Positions 11,801-22,462 of a stretch of DNA of 64,000 nt are shown one piece after another. Every line of letters starts with the position of its first letter. The stretch's first letter is position 1. The position numbers and the translations under genes are program-made. Source of the stretch: Manihot esculenta (taxonomy: Eukaryota > Streptophyta > Magnoliopsida > Malpighiales > Euphorbiaceae); assembly GCF_001659605.2 (NCBI RefSeq), contig NC_035170.2, positions 18,152,856 through 18,216,855 of the forward strand, read 5' to 3'. The notes beneath the pieces were generated by a model. It saw only the letters and a list, made by a program, of their open reading frames with translations. It did not search any database and was not told the origin of the DNA.

Positions 11801-13355
11801 AGAGACGAAAGTCTCCTTTCGGGGGCAAGCTTCGGCAGCCGAAAGGCCTGCCTCCCAAGCCATGTTCGGCAGCCGAAAGTTCCTTCGGCTGCCGAACCTG
11901 GTTTCTGCCAAAGGGCAGAAACTTGGCTCCCTTTGCACAAAACTTCTCCTTTCTATTCCAACATGTATATAACTCATCCAAATCATGCAAAAATACATAC
12001 ATTGGCTCCTAGGGGCTTCAAACTAACTTAAACCCCAACTACAACACACAACAATAACACAAATCCAACATACATGCCCAAAACATAACATTAACTCAAA
12101 AACCTAACTATGAGCTAAACATGCATTCTATCCCATAGATCTTGCATAAAACTTACTTTAAACATGAAATGAGCTTAAGATCGGCTCTTACCTCTTGAAG
12201 ATCGAGAGAGAGACGTCCTAAACTCGGAGGTGGGAGATTTTGAGTTCTTGAACCTCAAAGCTCCAAAACTTGCTTTAAACTCGGAAATCTTCAAAACAAC
12301 GTAAAAACTTGTGAAAAACTTGAAAGATTTGAAGGAAAGAACTCAAGGATGGTGAGGAATGGCGGAAAATCTCACCTTGGTCGAAAATGGGGAAAAGCTC
12401 GCCCGTTTTCGGCTAAGGGACCCTTTTATAGTGGCTGGCCAGGCCACGTTCGGGGGCCGAAAGTGCCTCCGCATGCATGCCATGTTCGGCGGCCGAACTT
12501 GGGGTTCGGCGGCCGAACCTGGGCTTCCCTCACTTATGCCTTCGGGGGCCTAAGGCGCACCCGAAAAGCATGCATGTTCGGCGGCCGAACTTGAGTTTCG
12601 GCGGCCGAACCTGAGTTTCTTCCAAGGGTGTTTTTATTCAAAAACTCATTTCCTCTTTACTTAAAATCATCAAAAACATTTAAACATTTCATGAAAATAT
12701 GGTTTTACCCTTTTAGAGGTCTCCGACATCCGAGATTCCACCGGACGGTAGGAATTCCGATACCGGAGTCTAGCCGGGTATTACATTCTACCCCATAGAT
12801 CTTGCATAAAACTTACTTTAAACATGAAATGAGCTTAAGATCGGCTCTTACCTCTTGAAGATCGAGAGAGAGACGTCCTAAACTCGGAGGTGGGAGATTT
12901 TTGGGTTCTTGAACCTCAAAGCTCCAAAACTTGCTTAAAACTCAAAAATCTTCAAAACAAGGTAAAAACTTGTGAGAAACTCGAAAGATCTGAAGGAAAA
13001 GACTCAAGATCGGTGAGGGGTGGCGGAGAACTCACCTTGGCCGGAAATGGGGAAAAAGCTCGCCCGTTTTCGGCTAAGGGACCCTTTTATAGTGGCTGGC
13101 CAGGCCACGTTCGGGGGCCGAACGTGCCTCCGCATGCATGCCATGTTCGGCGGCCGAACTTGAGGTTCGGCGGCCGAACCTGAGTTTTCCTTCAAGGTTG
13201 TTTTTATGCAAAAACTCATTTCCATTATACTTAAAACCATGAAATACCTTAAAACATTTTATGAAAACATGATTCTACCCTACTAGAGGCTTCCGACATC
13301 CGAGATTCCACCGGACGGTAGGAATTCCGATACCGGAGTCTAGCCAGGTATTACA
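8849..13355 (-). repeat. Right (5') LTR of Tekay-type element, interrupted
   Basis: Two halves (8849-10505 and 12786-13355) rejoin across a solo LTR to give a copy collinear with 1262-3484. The terminus at 13355 reads CCAGGTATTACA, with one base different from the usual CCGGG. Confidence 0.93.
10506..12785 (-). mobile_element. Solo LTR nested in the Tekay-type 5' LTR
   Basis: A 2280-base LTR (TGTAACGACCCG to GGGTATTACA) with no internal region is flanked by a perfect TTCTA duplication (10501-10505, 12786-12790). The uninterrupted target is visible in the sister LTR at about 2912 (gcattctacccc). It is a related but distinct subfamily with its own palindrome clusters (11650-11900, 12450-12615). 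It formed by LTR-LTR recombination after insertion. Confidence 0.95.
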
Positions 13356-15627
13356 GCCAGGACCCGTAGCAAGCCTATCCTGAACTCTGTGTACCTGATA
13401 AATCCCATACATTATCAAACATAAACATAAAGACTGTAAAACTTTTCTTCTAACTACCAGGCTTAACCTACGCATACACTACCAATATTCAGATATACCA
13501 ATCTGAAACAGCCCTCAGGGCCTACACCAGTGATTACTGCCCGCTTTGGGTTCACGCCTAGCGTCCTTCCCCTCACGGTTGTCTTTCTGGGTCAAGAGAT
13601 TCAAACCCTTTCTTCCCAAAACACATCCACTGGAGTCTCAAAAAACATACCATACGTTAAGCCTGGTTCAACACATTTCTCATCAAGAAACGTAAAACAG
13701 GATCCATGCACAAAGGGATTAATCATACACCAGGGCAAAGCACAACTCTATCCATTATATGACATTACAAATCTATACATAACTGTACTAACATAACTTG
13801 ACATACATTCCTTTAATTTACATCATGTCCACTACTCTATTACATACATAAAAACCTTAGCCATAACTTTACTCTTTACTCTTGCTGACTCTGACTTCCC
13901 ATAGCTAACTCTGGCCCTACAAACTGGGGGTGAGGGAGAGGGGTGAGCTACTAGAGCCCAGTGAGTAGAAACAAGTGAAACAGTTCATTATTTACATGCT
14001 TTCATGAAATGCGCCACAGCACAAACATTTCACATCTCGAATTGGACATGACCTCAAAACTCCCTCTGTCGATGCCCGGCCCCCAAAGGAGCTCACACAG
14101 GTCACTACATGTCCTAGCGCCCGGCCCCTCCTATGGAGCTCACATAGGTCTTATCTAGACATAACATATATATGGGCTATTGAAGTCGCCTAGGTCCAAT
14201 CCACACCAATAGCAAGTGATGCAATGTATCATATTCGTGAAACTAGTGCAATCAACCTATTACATATCATCATGATGCATGCATATGCTTTAGGCATTTA
14301 ATTTCTTAACATAAAAGATTCAGTTTAGTTCTACTCACCTCTGGCAGACGCTGGACGGACTCTGCAACAGCTAACACTAATGGCATCCTCGGTCCCACGG
14401 GTCCGATCCTACACAGGTGGACTCGAATGAGGTGCCAAACACACTCTAAACAACTCATAAACAACTCCTAAACAACTCTCCAAAAATCCCCTAAAACATC
14501 CTAGAACAATCATAGAAATCATGCAAAGGAAGGCTGGACAGGGCACTTTCGGCGGCAGGTTCGGCGGCCGAAAGTCCTCTCCAGAGCCGAAACTCAGCTA
14601 CTTTCGGCGGCACCTTTAGCTGCCGAAAGTCTCTTCCAGAGACGAAACTCATGCATGTTTGGCGGCACCTTCGACGGCCGAACCTCCCCTCCAGAGCCGA
14701 AAGTCCAAACTTTCGGGGGCAGGTTTAGGCAGCCGAAACCACCTTCTCAAGGGGTTCGGCGGCCGAACATAACTTCAGCTGCCGAACCTGAGTTCATCCA
14801 GAACTCAGCTTCATGCATAAACAAGCCTCCCAAACCTTCCAACACCCAAAACATGCATCCAACCTCTCAAAAACATGCATAACTCAACTATATGCACAAA
14901 GGGGGTCCAAAACTAACTTAAAACCCCAACAAACAACATCATAAAGCATACAGAGGCATAAAGGGTCCATAAACCCTTACATGTACAACCATGCAACTCA
15001 TGCATCAAAACCCCCATAGCCCTTCATAAAACATACTTAAAACACCATCAAAGCTAAGGATCTACACTTACCTCTTGAAGAACGAGAGTTGGTGTGACCC
15101 CAACTTGAAGATATGGAGGATTCAAGCTCCAAAAGTCTCCAAGCTTACAAACTTTGCTCAAAACTCACAACTCTTCAAAACAAGGAGAAAACTTATGAAA
15201 ACCTTGAAAGATTTGAAGAAACATCAGGAAAACAACCCAATGAGAGTATGAACCTACCCTTGCACGAAAAGAGAGTGAAACACACTCCATTTTCGATCAA
15301 CGGGACTTTTATAGGTGGCCCAACCGCCTCTCCTTCGGCGGCCTAAGCTGCATGCAAAACCATGCAACGTTCGGCAGCCGAACTTCACCTTCGGCAGGCG
15401 AAACCATGCAATGTTCGGCAGCCGAACTTCACCTTCGGCGGCCGAACCTGCAATTTGTCCCCTTGGTCTTTTCCCTTTCAAAACCCAATTCCTTTGCATT
15501 CAAAACCATAAAACACTTAGAAACATTTTGAAAACCTTTCTCTTACCCTTCAAAGAACCTCCAGATTCCAACGGAGATTCCGCCAGAAAGTCAGAATTCC
15601 GATGCCGGATTCTAGCCGGGTATTACA
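13356..15627 (-). repeat. Outer element left LTR, remainder
   Basis: The LTR resumes with the duplicated target GCCAG at 13356-13360 and runs to GGGTATTACA at 15627. It is collinear with 18140-20411 of the right LTR. It carries palindromic TTCGGC-GCCGAA clusters near 14545-14790 and 15330-15450 and a TATA-like CCTATAAAAG on the minus strand near 15305-15314. Confidence 0.92.
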
Positions 15628-15642
15628 ATCTACCCCCCTTAC
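15628..15642 (-). other. Polypurine tract of outer element
   Basis: On the minus strand a purine run containing GGGGGG lies directly before the LTR start TGTAATACCC, the position where plus-strand priming occurs in LTR retrotransposons. Confidence 0.75.
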
Positions 15643-16868
15643 AAAAACATTCATCCCCGAATGTTCAAACAACAAACATGCAAGCAAGCAAGCGAAGCCT
15701 AAAACCTCTCTCTCAAGAGACAGGTAATGCTGGAGTACGAACTCTCGGGTCTTCTAGGCATACTTCCATACTGTGGTGATTCCAAAGGACCATCACCACC
15801 GGGATCCTTGTTCCTCAACTTCCTGACTTGCGTGTCCATGATCCGCACTGGCTACTCAACATAGGTGAGATTCCCTAAGATCTCTACCTCTGGTTCCGTA
15901 AGAACCTCACTTGGATCTGACACAAACTTCCACAAGCAATACCCCAACCTTTGCCTGAACTCCACAAGCTTCCGCTGCGCACTCTGATCCTTGCCCTCCT
16001 CTCTTCATCTTTACTAAACTGGCTTCTTCTCTAACTCTCAACAGGGAGTACCCGAATCTCAGATCTATCTTGGAAAACAACCAGCTTCTACTAGCTGTTC
16101 CAATAGATCATCAATCCTGAATGGGAATACTTGTCCTTAGTAGTAACCTTGTTCAACTGCTTCCAGTCACAACAAAGTCTCAAGGATCCATCCTACGTTT
16201 TCCACAGCAACACTGGAGCAATCCAGGGTGAGGTACTAGGTCGGATAAAACTCTTGTCTACCAAGTCTCACAACTGCTCTAACAACTCTCTCAACTCTAA
16301 AGGTGCCATCCTGTAGGGAAGGAAAGAAATGGTTATGGGTCCAGACACCACTCCTATTCCAAACTCTATCTCTCTGACAGATGGTAAACCTAACAGCTCG
16401 CCTGACAAACCCTCTAACACCTCTCTCTCACACAACAAACACGGAGGCTGGTTCCCTGACCCGACTACTAAACTCTCAAACAAGAGCTAGAACCCTCTGA
16501 CAACCTCTCCTGAGCAACTACGAACCTGCAGGGCTGACATCAAACCTCTAGGCACTCCTCCTGTCTCCTCTGAGACAAACTCTGATCCATCCTGAATGCT
16601 AAACATGACTACCTTGTCTCTGCAGACTCGGTATCACTACGAGTAGCTCGCCAATCCATCACTAGAATGATGTCAAAACAGTCAAATCTAGAACCAAAAG
16701 GTCAGCTGGAAGGCATCTACTCTCAACATGCTCTGAACTAAACCGGCAGACTGACTCTGCCACTGATGGATCACACTTGGGTCTACCAACCCAAAGAGGA
16801 TACTCTAACCCAGAAGCTATCAAACCCAACTCTCTACGGCTCGCAAAGCAACAAGGAAAGAGAAACAC
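15643..16868 (-). pseudogene. Degraded pol scraps of outer element
   Basis: From the LTR inward on the minus strand there is a C-terminal chromodomain-like piece (around 15700-15930), then short non-contiguous pieces of the RT N-terminus (16268-16483, with a PYRMAPLELREL block) and of the protease region (16662-16868). Multiple stops and frameshifts separate them. The RT core, RNase H and integrase are absent. Compared with the intact-length pol at 3.6-8.6 kb, several kilobases are deleted. Confidence 0.75.
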
Positions 16869-16874
16869 TAGGGT

Positions 16875-17714
16875 TCACAAAAGATACACATCAGAACATT
16901 TAAAAGTGAGCATACTTGGCACCACTGTGTTCGATGTGTCAGCCCCCTGCTGAGCCTGGGTGAAGATCCGAGCTGGAGTTGACGGACCTTCTCCACGGAA
17001 ACCTGCTGAAGAAGAGGATGCACCTCTCCCTCTGCCTCGACTACTGGTCTGCCACAAAACTGGGGCTGCTGGCTGAGCTGCTCTCCCTGAAAATGTTCGC
17101 TGGGACCGTGCCATCCTAGGCGCAGTAGGACACTCCCTTGCTATGTGCCTCTCCTGTCCGCACCTGAAACAAGCTGTTGTCCCATACCGACAGGGTCCCT
17201 TGTGTGGTCTCCCACACCTCCTGCATCTTGAACTGTCTAAGCCAGAGCTTGAACCAGCACCACAACCCAGACTATCCTTCGACCTCTTCCAAAACTTACT
17301 CTTCTTTGACCTTCTCAGGCCTCTGTCTCCCTTTCTAGGGTTTTTCCCCCACTTCACTCCTCTCGAGGTAGCTGTACTCTGAGTGGAGGGATCAATTTCT
17401 CCTGACCCTGAGATTCTGGAATCCTTAGTTTGAGCGTCTCCTTGAGACTCTCCCATGCCTTCTTCAAGCATGTTCACATCCAGACCTCTAGCTCTCCTCT
17501 GCACATCTAACTCCACTCCTCTCTCATCAGCAGACATTCTCCTTAGATCCATTCCTTCTCTGCTGTCATCAAAAGACCTTACAGGGTCCCTTGATGTTTC
17601 CCATCTACCGACTCTACACGACTGTGCTAGTGGCAAAACAGGGGGAAAGGTGTCCATACCTTCCCTCTCAGACGGATCTCCAGTTGATTCCACAGATCGA
17701 CGAGCACCTCTCAT
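16875..17714 (-). CDS. gag: Shortened gag of outer element with zinc knuckles
   Basis: The ORF starts at the Met preceding RGARRSVEST (17714), equivalent to the gag start of related elements, and runs to a stop at 16875. It keeps the N-terminal Arg/Ser-rich stretch and two zinc knuckles, a short CX2CX3HX4C and a standard CX2CX4HX4C (CFRCGQERHIARECP). It lacks the capsid-like block between them that the 1262-13355 element has. The same deletion occurs in the gag at 38758-39594. The product could bind RNA but would probably not assemble a particle alone. The upstream in-frame Met at 17783 lies in the PBS-proximal leader and is less likely to be used. Confidence 0.75.
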   Translation of the reverse strand: MRGARRSVESTGDPSEREGMDTFPPVLPLAQSCRVGRWETSRDPVRSFDDSREGMDLRRMSADERGVELDVQRRARGLDVNMLEEGMGESQGDAQTKDSRISGSGEIDPSTQSTATSRGVKWGKNPRKGDRGLRRSKKSKFWKRSKDSLGCGAGSSSGLDSSRCRRCGRPHKGPCRYGTTACFRCGQERHIARECPTAPRMARSQRTFSGRAAQPAAPVLWQTSSRGRGRGASSSSAGFRGEGPSTPARIFTQAQQGADTSNTVVPSMLTFKCSDVYLL

Positions 17715-17935
17715 CTTAGCCCTTCTGAAGAATAATACACAAGCACACAAGCATGAGCAATCATACGGTTCACATGGAAACACATGAACCTACAACACAT
17801 ACATAGCATAACATTAATGCACATGCATAAAATCATGGCATTTCACATCATCATACAAGACAGGACTCAACATCCTATCCTAGTGGACATGATTTTACCT
17901 ATTGTGCTTGCCCTTCTATAACCTCTATGAGCCCG

Positions 17936-18057
17936 ACACACTATAGGTCCGACCATATGAACCTAGGGCTCTCCATACCCTATAGGTCTGATCCTGTGAA
18001 CCTAGGGCTCTCAATACCCTATAGGTCCAATCCTGTGAACCTAGGGCTCTGATACCA
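17936..18057 (-). repeat. 39-bp triplication next to PBS
   Basis: About three copies of a 39-base unit (ataggtcc or ataggtct, then tgtgaac, then ctagggctct) lie end to end. The last copy reads into the primer-binding site; the first two have diverged PBS-like ends (ctcaataccc, ctccataccc). Confidence 0.75.
18046..18057 (-). other. Primer-binding site, initiator Met tRNA type
   Basis: The minus strand reads TGGTATCAGAGC three bases after the LTR end, the usual plant PBS complementary to the 3' end of initiator methionine tRNA. Confidence 0.88.
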
Positions 18058-18060
18058 ATC

Positions 18061-20411
18061 TGTAACAGCTCGGAAACCGATACCCCTCTGTAACAGCCCG
18101 AACCGCTACCGGCGCTAGGATCCAGGTCGGCATAAGGCCGCCAGGACCCGTAGCAAGCCTATCCTGAACTCTGTGTACCTGATAAATCCCATACATGATC
18201 AAACATAAACATAAAGACTGTAAAACTTTTCTTCCAACTATCAGGCTTAACCTACGCATACACTACCAATATTCAGATATACCAATCTGAAACAGCCCTC
18301 AGGGCCTACACCAGTGATTACTGCCCGCTTTGGGTTCACGCCCAGCGTCCTTCCCCTCACGGTTGTATTTCTGGGTCAAGGGATTCAAACCCTTTCTTCC
18401 CAAAACACATCCACTGGAGTCTCAAAAAACATACCATACGTTAAGCCTGGTTCAACAGATTTCTCATCAAGAAACGTAAAATAGGATCCATGCACAAAGG
18501 GATTAATCATACACCAGGGAAAAGCACAACTCTATCCATTATATGACATTACAAATCTATACATAACTGTACTAACATAACTTGACATACATTCCTTTAA
18601 TTTACATCATGTCCACTACTCTATTACATACACAAAAACCTTAGCCATAACTTTACTCTTTACTCTTGCTGACTCTGACTTCCCATAGCTAACTCTGGCC
18701 CTGCAAAACTGGGGGTGAGGGAAAGGGGTGAGCTACTAGAGCCCAGTGAGTAGAAACAAGTAAAACAGTTCATTATTTACATGCTTTCATGAAATGCGCC
18801 ATAGCACAAACATTTCACATCTCGAATTGGACATGACCTCAAAACTCCCTTTGTCGGTGCCCGGCCCCCAAAGGAGCTCACACAGGTCACTACATGTCCT
18901 AGCGCCCGGCCCCTCCTATGGAGCTCACATAGGTCTTATCTAGACATAACAGATCTATGGGCTATTGAAGTCGCCTAGGTCCAATCCACACCAACAGCAA
19001 GTGATGCAATGTATCATATTCGTGAAACTAGTGCAATCAACCTATTACATATCATCATGATGCATGCATATGCTTTAGGCATTTAATTTCTTAACATAAA
19101 AGATTCAGTTTAGTTCTACTCACCTCTGGCAGACGCTGGACTGACTCTGCAACAGCTAACACTGATGGCCTCCTCGGTCCCTCGGGTCCGATCCTACACA
19201 GGTGGACTCGAATGAGGTGCCAAACACACTCTAAACAACTCATAAATAACTCCTAAACAACTCCCCAAAAACCCCCTAAAACATCCTAGAACAATCATAG
19301 AAATCATGCAAAGGAAGGCTGGACAGGGCACTTTCGGCGGCAGGTTCGGCGGCCGAAAGTCCTCTCCAGAGCCGAAACTCAGCTACTTTCGGCGGCACCC
19401 TCGGCTGCCGAAAGTCTCTTCCAGAGACGAAACTCATGCATGTTTGGCGGCACCTTCGGCTGCCGAACCTCCCCTCTAGAGCCGAAAGTCCAAACTTTTA
19501 GGGGTAGGTTTAGGCAGCCGAAACCACCTCCTCAAGGGATTCGGCGGCCGAACATACCTTCGGCTGCCGAACCTGAGTTCATCCAGAACTCAGCTTCATG
19601 CACAAAAAAGCCTCTGAAACCTTCCAACACCCAAAACATGCATCTGACCTCTCAAAAACATGCATAACTCAACTATATGCACAAAGGGGGTCCAAAACTA
19701 ACTTAAAACCCCAACAAACAACATCATAAAGCATACAGAGGCATAAAGGGTCCATAAACCCTTATATGCACAACCATGCAACTCATGCATCAAAACCCCC
19801 ATAGCCCTTCATAAAACATACTTAAAACACTACAAAGCTAAGGATCTACACTTACCTCTTGAAGAACAAGAGTTAGTGTGACCCCAACTTGAAGATATGG
19901 AGGATCCAAGCTCCAAAAGTCTCCAAGCTTACAAACTTTGCTCAAAACTCACAACTCTTCAAAACAAGGAGAAAACTTATGAAAACCTTGAAAGATTTGA
20001 AGAAACATTAGGAAAACAACCCAAGGAGAGCATGAACCTACCCTTGCACGAAAAGAGAGTGAAACACACTCCATTTCCGGTCAACGGGGCTTTTATAGGT
20101 GGCCCAACCGCCTCTTCTTCGGCGGCCTAAGCTGCATGCAAAACCATGCAACGTTCGGCAGTCGAACTTCACCTTCGGCGGGCGAAACCATGCAATGTTT
20201 GGCAGCCGAACTTCACCTTCGGCGGCCGAATCTGCAATTTGTCCCCTTGGTCTTTTCCCTTTCAAAACCCAATTCCTTTGCATTCAAAACCATAAAACAC
20301 TTAGAAACATTTTGAAAACCTTTCTCTTACCCTTCAAAAAACCTCCAGATTCCAACAGAGATTCCGCCAGAATGTCAGAATTCCGATGCCGGAATCTAGT
20401 CGGGTATTACA
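18061..20411 (-). repeat. Outer element right (5') LTR
   Basis: The 2351-base LTR runs from TGTAACAGCTCGG to GGGTATTACA. On the minus strand a TATA-like CCTATAAAA at about 20090-20098 marks the promoter. TTCGGC-GCCGAA palindromes lie both upstream of it (20110-20235) and in the transcribed part (19330-19580). Confidence 0.93.
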
Positions 20412-20619
20412 AAGAAAATCTCAATTAGCATGTCTTTTCAGCTGAAAAGCACCAAAACCCAATACTCAATTTGAGTGACAACCGACAAGATCTTAGAGTG
20501 TCCATGATCATAATCAGAGGTCCAGACAATATGGATTTTACCAGCATCGTCATATTCTTTTTTCATATACAAAATTCTTTTCTCCCCTAGATTATGTTCA
20601 CATATGGAGAATGACTTAC

Positions 20620-20733
20620 AACTCCAATGACAGAAGGAAGCCGGCCCTTGTACAGAGCCCTTGGACCTTCTTCCCGAAGCACAGTTGATAGAGCATGGAG
20701 CATTCCTCTATATTGATAAGGTGAATTCACAGT
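20620..20733 (-). CDS. Carrier exon (end of second Solcar repeat)
   Basis: A 114-base exon (38 codons) runs from acceptor TTTTGTAG to donor GTAAGT and encodes SPYQYRGMLHALSTVL, then REEGPRALYKGRLPSV. It joins in phase 0 to the exon at 767, across the retrotransposon-filled intron. The Arg after YKG replaces the Trp usual in plant ADNT1 (GWLPSVIG), which needs a single T-to-C change. Confidence 0.75.
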
Positions 20734-20924
20734 CTACAAAAAAAAAAGATAAAAGAGGAGGGGAAGGGGATAAGCACCTTAGATTACAAAAATCTTAACA
20801 GATGACACACTGATAATTATAGGCAACTTAAATTCTTCTTTAAAAAAAATACATCCCAAAAAAATGGAATTACATCACGCAAGTGTTTCCACGCAATGGA
20901 GTCTAAAAGATAATAATTTAATAC

Positions 20925-21037
20925 CTGTACAGTGAGCCTGCCTCGTACCATGTTCATGGGATAAGTTGCAGACATTGCAATTATTCCTGCACATGCTCCA
21001 GCTCCAAGGCGTAGAAGAGGAGTGAGTTGAGCATCCT
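20925..21037 (-). CDS. Carrier exon (second Solcar signature)
   Basis: A 113-base exon lies between acceptor TTCCTGCAG and donor GTATTA and encodes AQLTPLLRLGAGACAGIIAM and then SATYPMNMVRGRLTVQ. The carrier signature normally has an acidic residue where Asn (codon AAC) is found here; GAC to AAC is one transition. Confidence 0.8.
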
Positions 21038-21284
21038 CTGCAGGAAACAACAATATGAGGTAACGGGTGAGGGGAGCAGCAGGGATCAGATAACTTGCAA
21101 TCTACCAAATACCATCTATTGCAAACAAGCAGATAGGGAACCCACTCAATCTGAATATATTAACTAACCAAGCTATTAAAGTAAACACATTATTTCTACC
21201 ACTGTCTATTTTAACAAATAAAGTATAAAATAATAATAATAGAAATAAGAAGAAGAAGCAGAATGCAAACAACTGATGACATAC

Positions 21285-21322
21285 CATTGCCAGTTTGCTG
21301 TCGATACAGCCACAATATTCCC
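21285..21322 (-). CDS. Carrier exon, 38 bases, first one visible
   Basis: A short exon between acceptor TATGACAG and donor GTATGTC encodes GILWLYRQQTGN, which is characteristic of plant ADNT1 just before the second carrier repeat. Its split codons match the next exon. The preceding exons are not recognisable in the AT-rich DNA up to 22450. Confidence 0.75.
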
Positions 21323-21329
21323 CTGTCAT

Positions 21330-22462
21330 ATGAAGATACAGGAAAAATCAGCCGAAAGATAAAGTGATACCATCAAATTTTGTTATGACATAAAATTTAT
21401 TTTGATTGAGTTACTATACATTACAAACACATATCCGTAAAATAATATTCTAAGAGTTTAAGGAAATGAAAGATTTCTTTACGGAGAAGTATAAACTTTC
21501 ATAAAATGCCTTTTTTATTAGGAGTGAGTTATTTAATTTGAAATTGTAGTTTATTTTTTATTTAATTTGATTTAATTTTTAATTTTAAAAATTTTAATTA
21601 TTTTGATTAGTTTACTTTAATAAAAAAAATTATAAAAGCTGAAATGATAAGTGATAATAATATATTTTTTTTATAATATAAAAAGATCATATGATAATTA
21701 AAATTAAAATATTTTAATTAAATTTTAGAATAATAAAAATAAAATGTAAAAAATTAAAAATCTAACCGATCAAACTGAACTGAATTGAATTAAATCAAAT
21801 TGATTCGATTTGATTTTTGTTTAAAATCAATTCGATTTTTTCATAAATACTAAAATTTTAATTTTTAATTTATTCGGTTCGATTTTAAATCGAACAGACC
21901 GAATTTTTATCCCGCCTTTTATAATAAAATTGTAGAGTTTCAATATAATAGTATTTAATTATAAATTATATTACATGTTACATTTGTTAAGAAATATTTA
22001 GATATATCCCTTAAAATTTTAAAAAGAATCTAGAATTTTGTTATCATTAATTCAAAGAAAAAAGCCTAAAACTACGGTAATATTTGATTTTATTTTCTTT
22101 TTCTTTTTACTCAGCTCAATATTTTTTAATATTATAAACACTTTACTTGAAAAAAAGTTACCAGTACAATATTAAGTGTGGTAAATATTTTTTATTCAGG
22201 TTTAATTCTTAAAATTATTTTATTAAAAATAGCAGCCATAAATTTTGACAATTAAATTTTTTACGAATTGGACAAAAGATATAATAAACAAATTTTAACA
22301 CTTGAAATTTGTTCCAATTGGTGAAAAAAAAAATCCTTCATGAAATTGAAATAGTGCATAATATTTAATGGTTTGACCGTAATGACAATTTTTTTAAATA
22401 TAATCGTAAGACTACACAAGTCTAAGAAATGACTTCAAAATTTTCCCCAAATTTCTATTATT
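21330..22462. other. AT-rich intergenic DNA
   Basis: Very AT-rich sequence lies between the carrier fragment and the UGT 3' end. I see no exon of the carrier's first repeat, no other ORF of substance and no transposon ends I can define. Runs such as attcggttcgattttaaatcg (around 21873) hint at small inverted repeats. Confidence 0.5.

Larger units (their letters stand above)
1262..13355 (-). mobile_element. Tekay-type Ty3/gypsy chromovirus, full-length but mutated
   Basis: Target duplications GCCAG (1257-1261, 13356-13360) flank LTRs of 2223 bases (1262-3484) and, after removing a nested solo LTR, 2222 bases (8849-13355). The order on the minus strand is 5' LTR, PBS (iMet), gag, protease, reverse transcriptase, RNase H, integrase, C-terminal chromodomain-like tail, PPT, 3' LTR. 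The single-ORF gag-pol layout and the tail fit the Tekay/Del clade of plant chromoviruses. The coding frame is broken by two stop codons (5657-5659, 5162-5164) and one frameshift near 3915, so this copy cannot make the full polyprotein. Confidence 0.94.
1178..20411 (-). mobile_element. Outer LTR retrotransposon, non-autonomous Tekay-like, host of a nested element
   Basis: The element is bounded by perfect 5-bp duplications AAGAA (1173-1177 and 20412-20416). Its left LTR is 1178-1261 plus 13356-15627 and its right LTR is 18061-20411. After removing the nested element and its duplicated target, the left LTR is 2351 bases, exactly the length of the right. The internal region is only 2433 bases (15628-18060) and keeps a shortened gag and scraps of protease, reverse transcriptase N-terminus and C-terminal chromodomain-like sequence, all on the minus strand. 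It has no catalytic RT or integrase, so it must have moved with enzymes supplied in trans. It sits in an intron of the carrier gene in the same orientation. A sampled 240-base stretch shows about 6 differences between its LTRs, more than for the element nested in it, consistent with greater age. Confidence 0.93.
514..21322 (-). pseudogene. ADNT1: ADNT1-like mitochondrial adenine nucleotide carrier, partial and retrotransposon-split
   Basis: Four exons on the minus strand (21322-21285, 21037-20925, 20733-20620, 767-about 514) join in phase and give the middle and third solute-carrier repeats of a mitochondrial carrier closest to plant ADNT1, which exchanges AMP/ADP/ATP across the inner mitochondrial membrane. 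The third-repeat signature PLDVIRRR is intact. In the second repeat the signature reads PMNMVR, where the family has Asp (PMDMVR as I recall it for plant ADNT1), and a usually Trp position reads Arg (YKGRLPSVIG). No exon for the first carrier repeat is visible between 21330 and the UGT gene, nor the last exon in 1-513. The intron between 20619 and 768 holds 19.2 kb of nested LTR elements; without them it would be about 0.6 kb. The missing 5' part and the substitutions favour a gene fragment or pseudogene. A live gene with far-off exons is the alternative. Confidence 0.6.

Noticed and set aside
21330..22462. Possible first exons of the carrier gene in this gap
   Set aside because: Searched by eye on the minus strand for the first carrier signature and found only AT-rich sequence with frequent stops.
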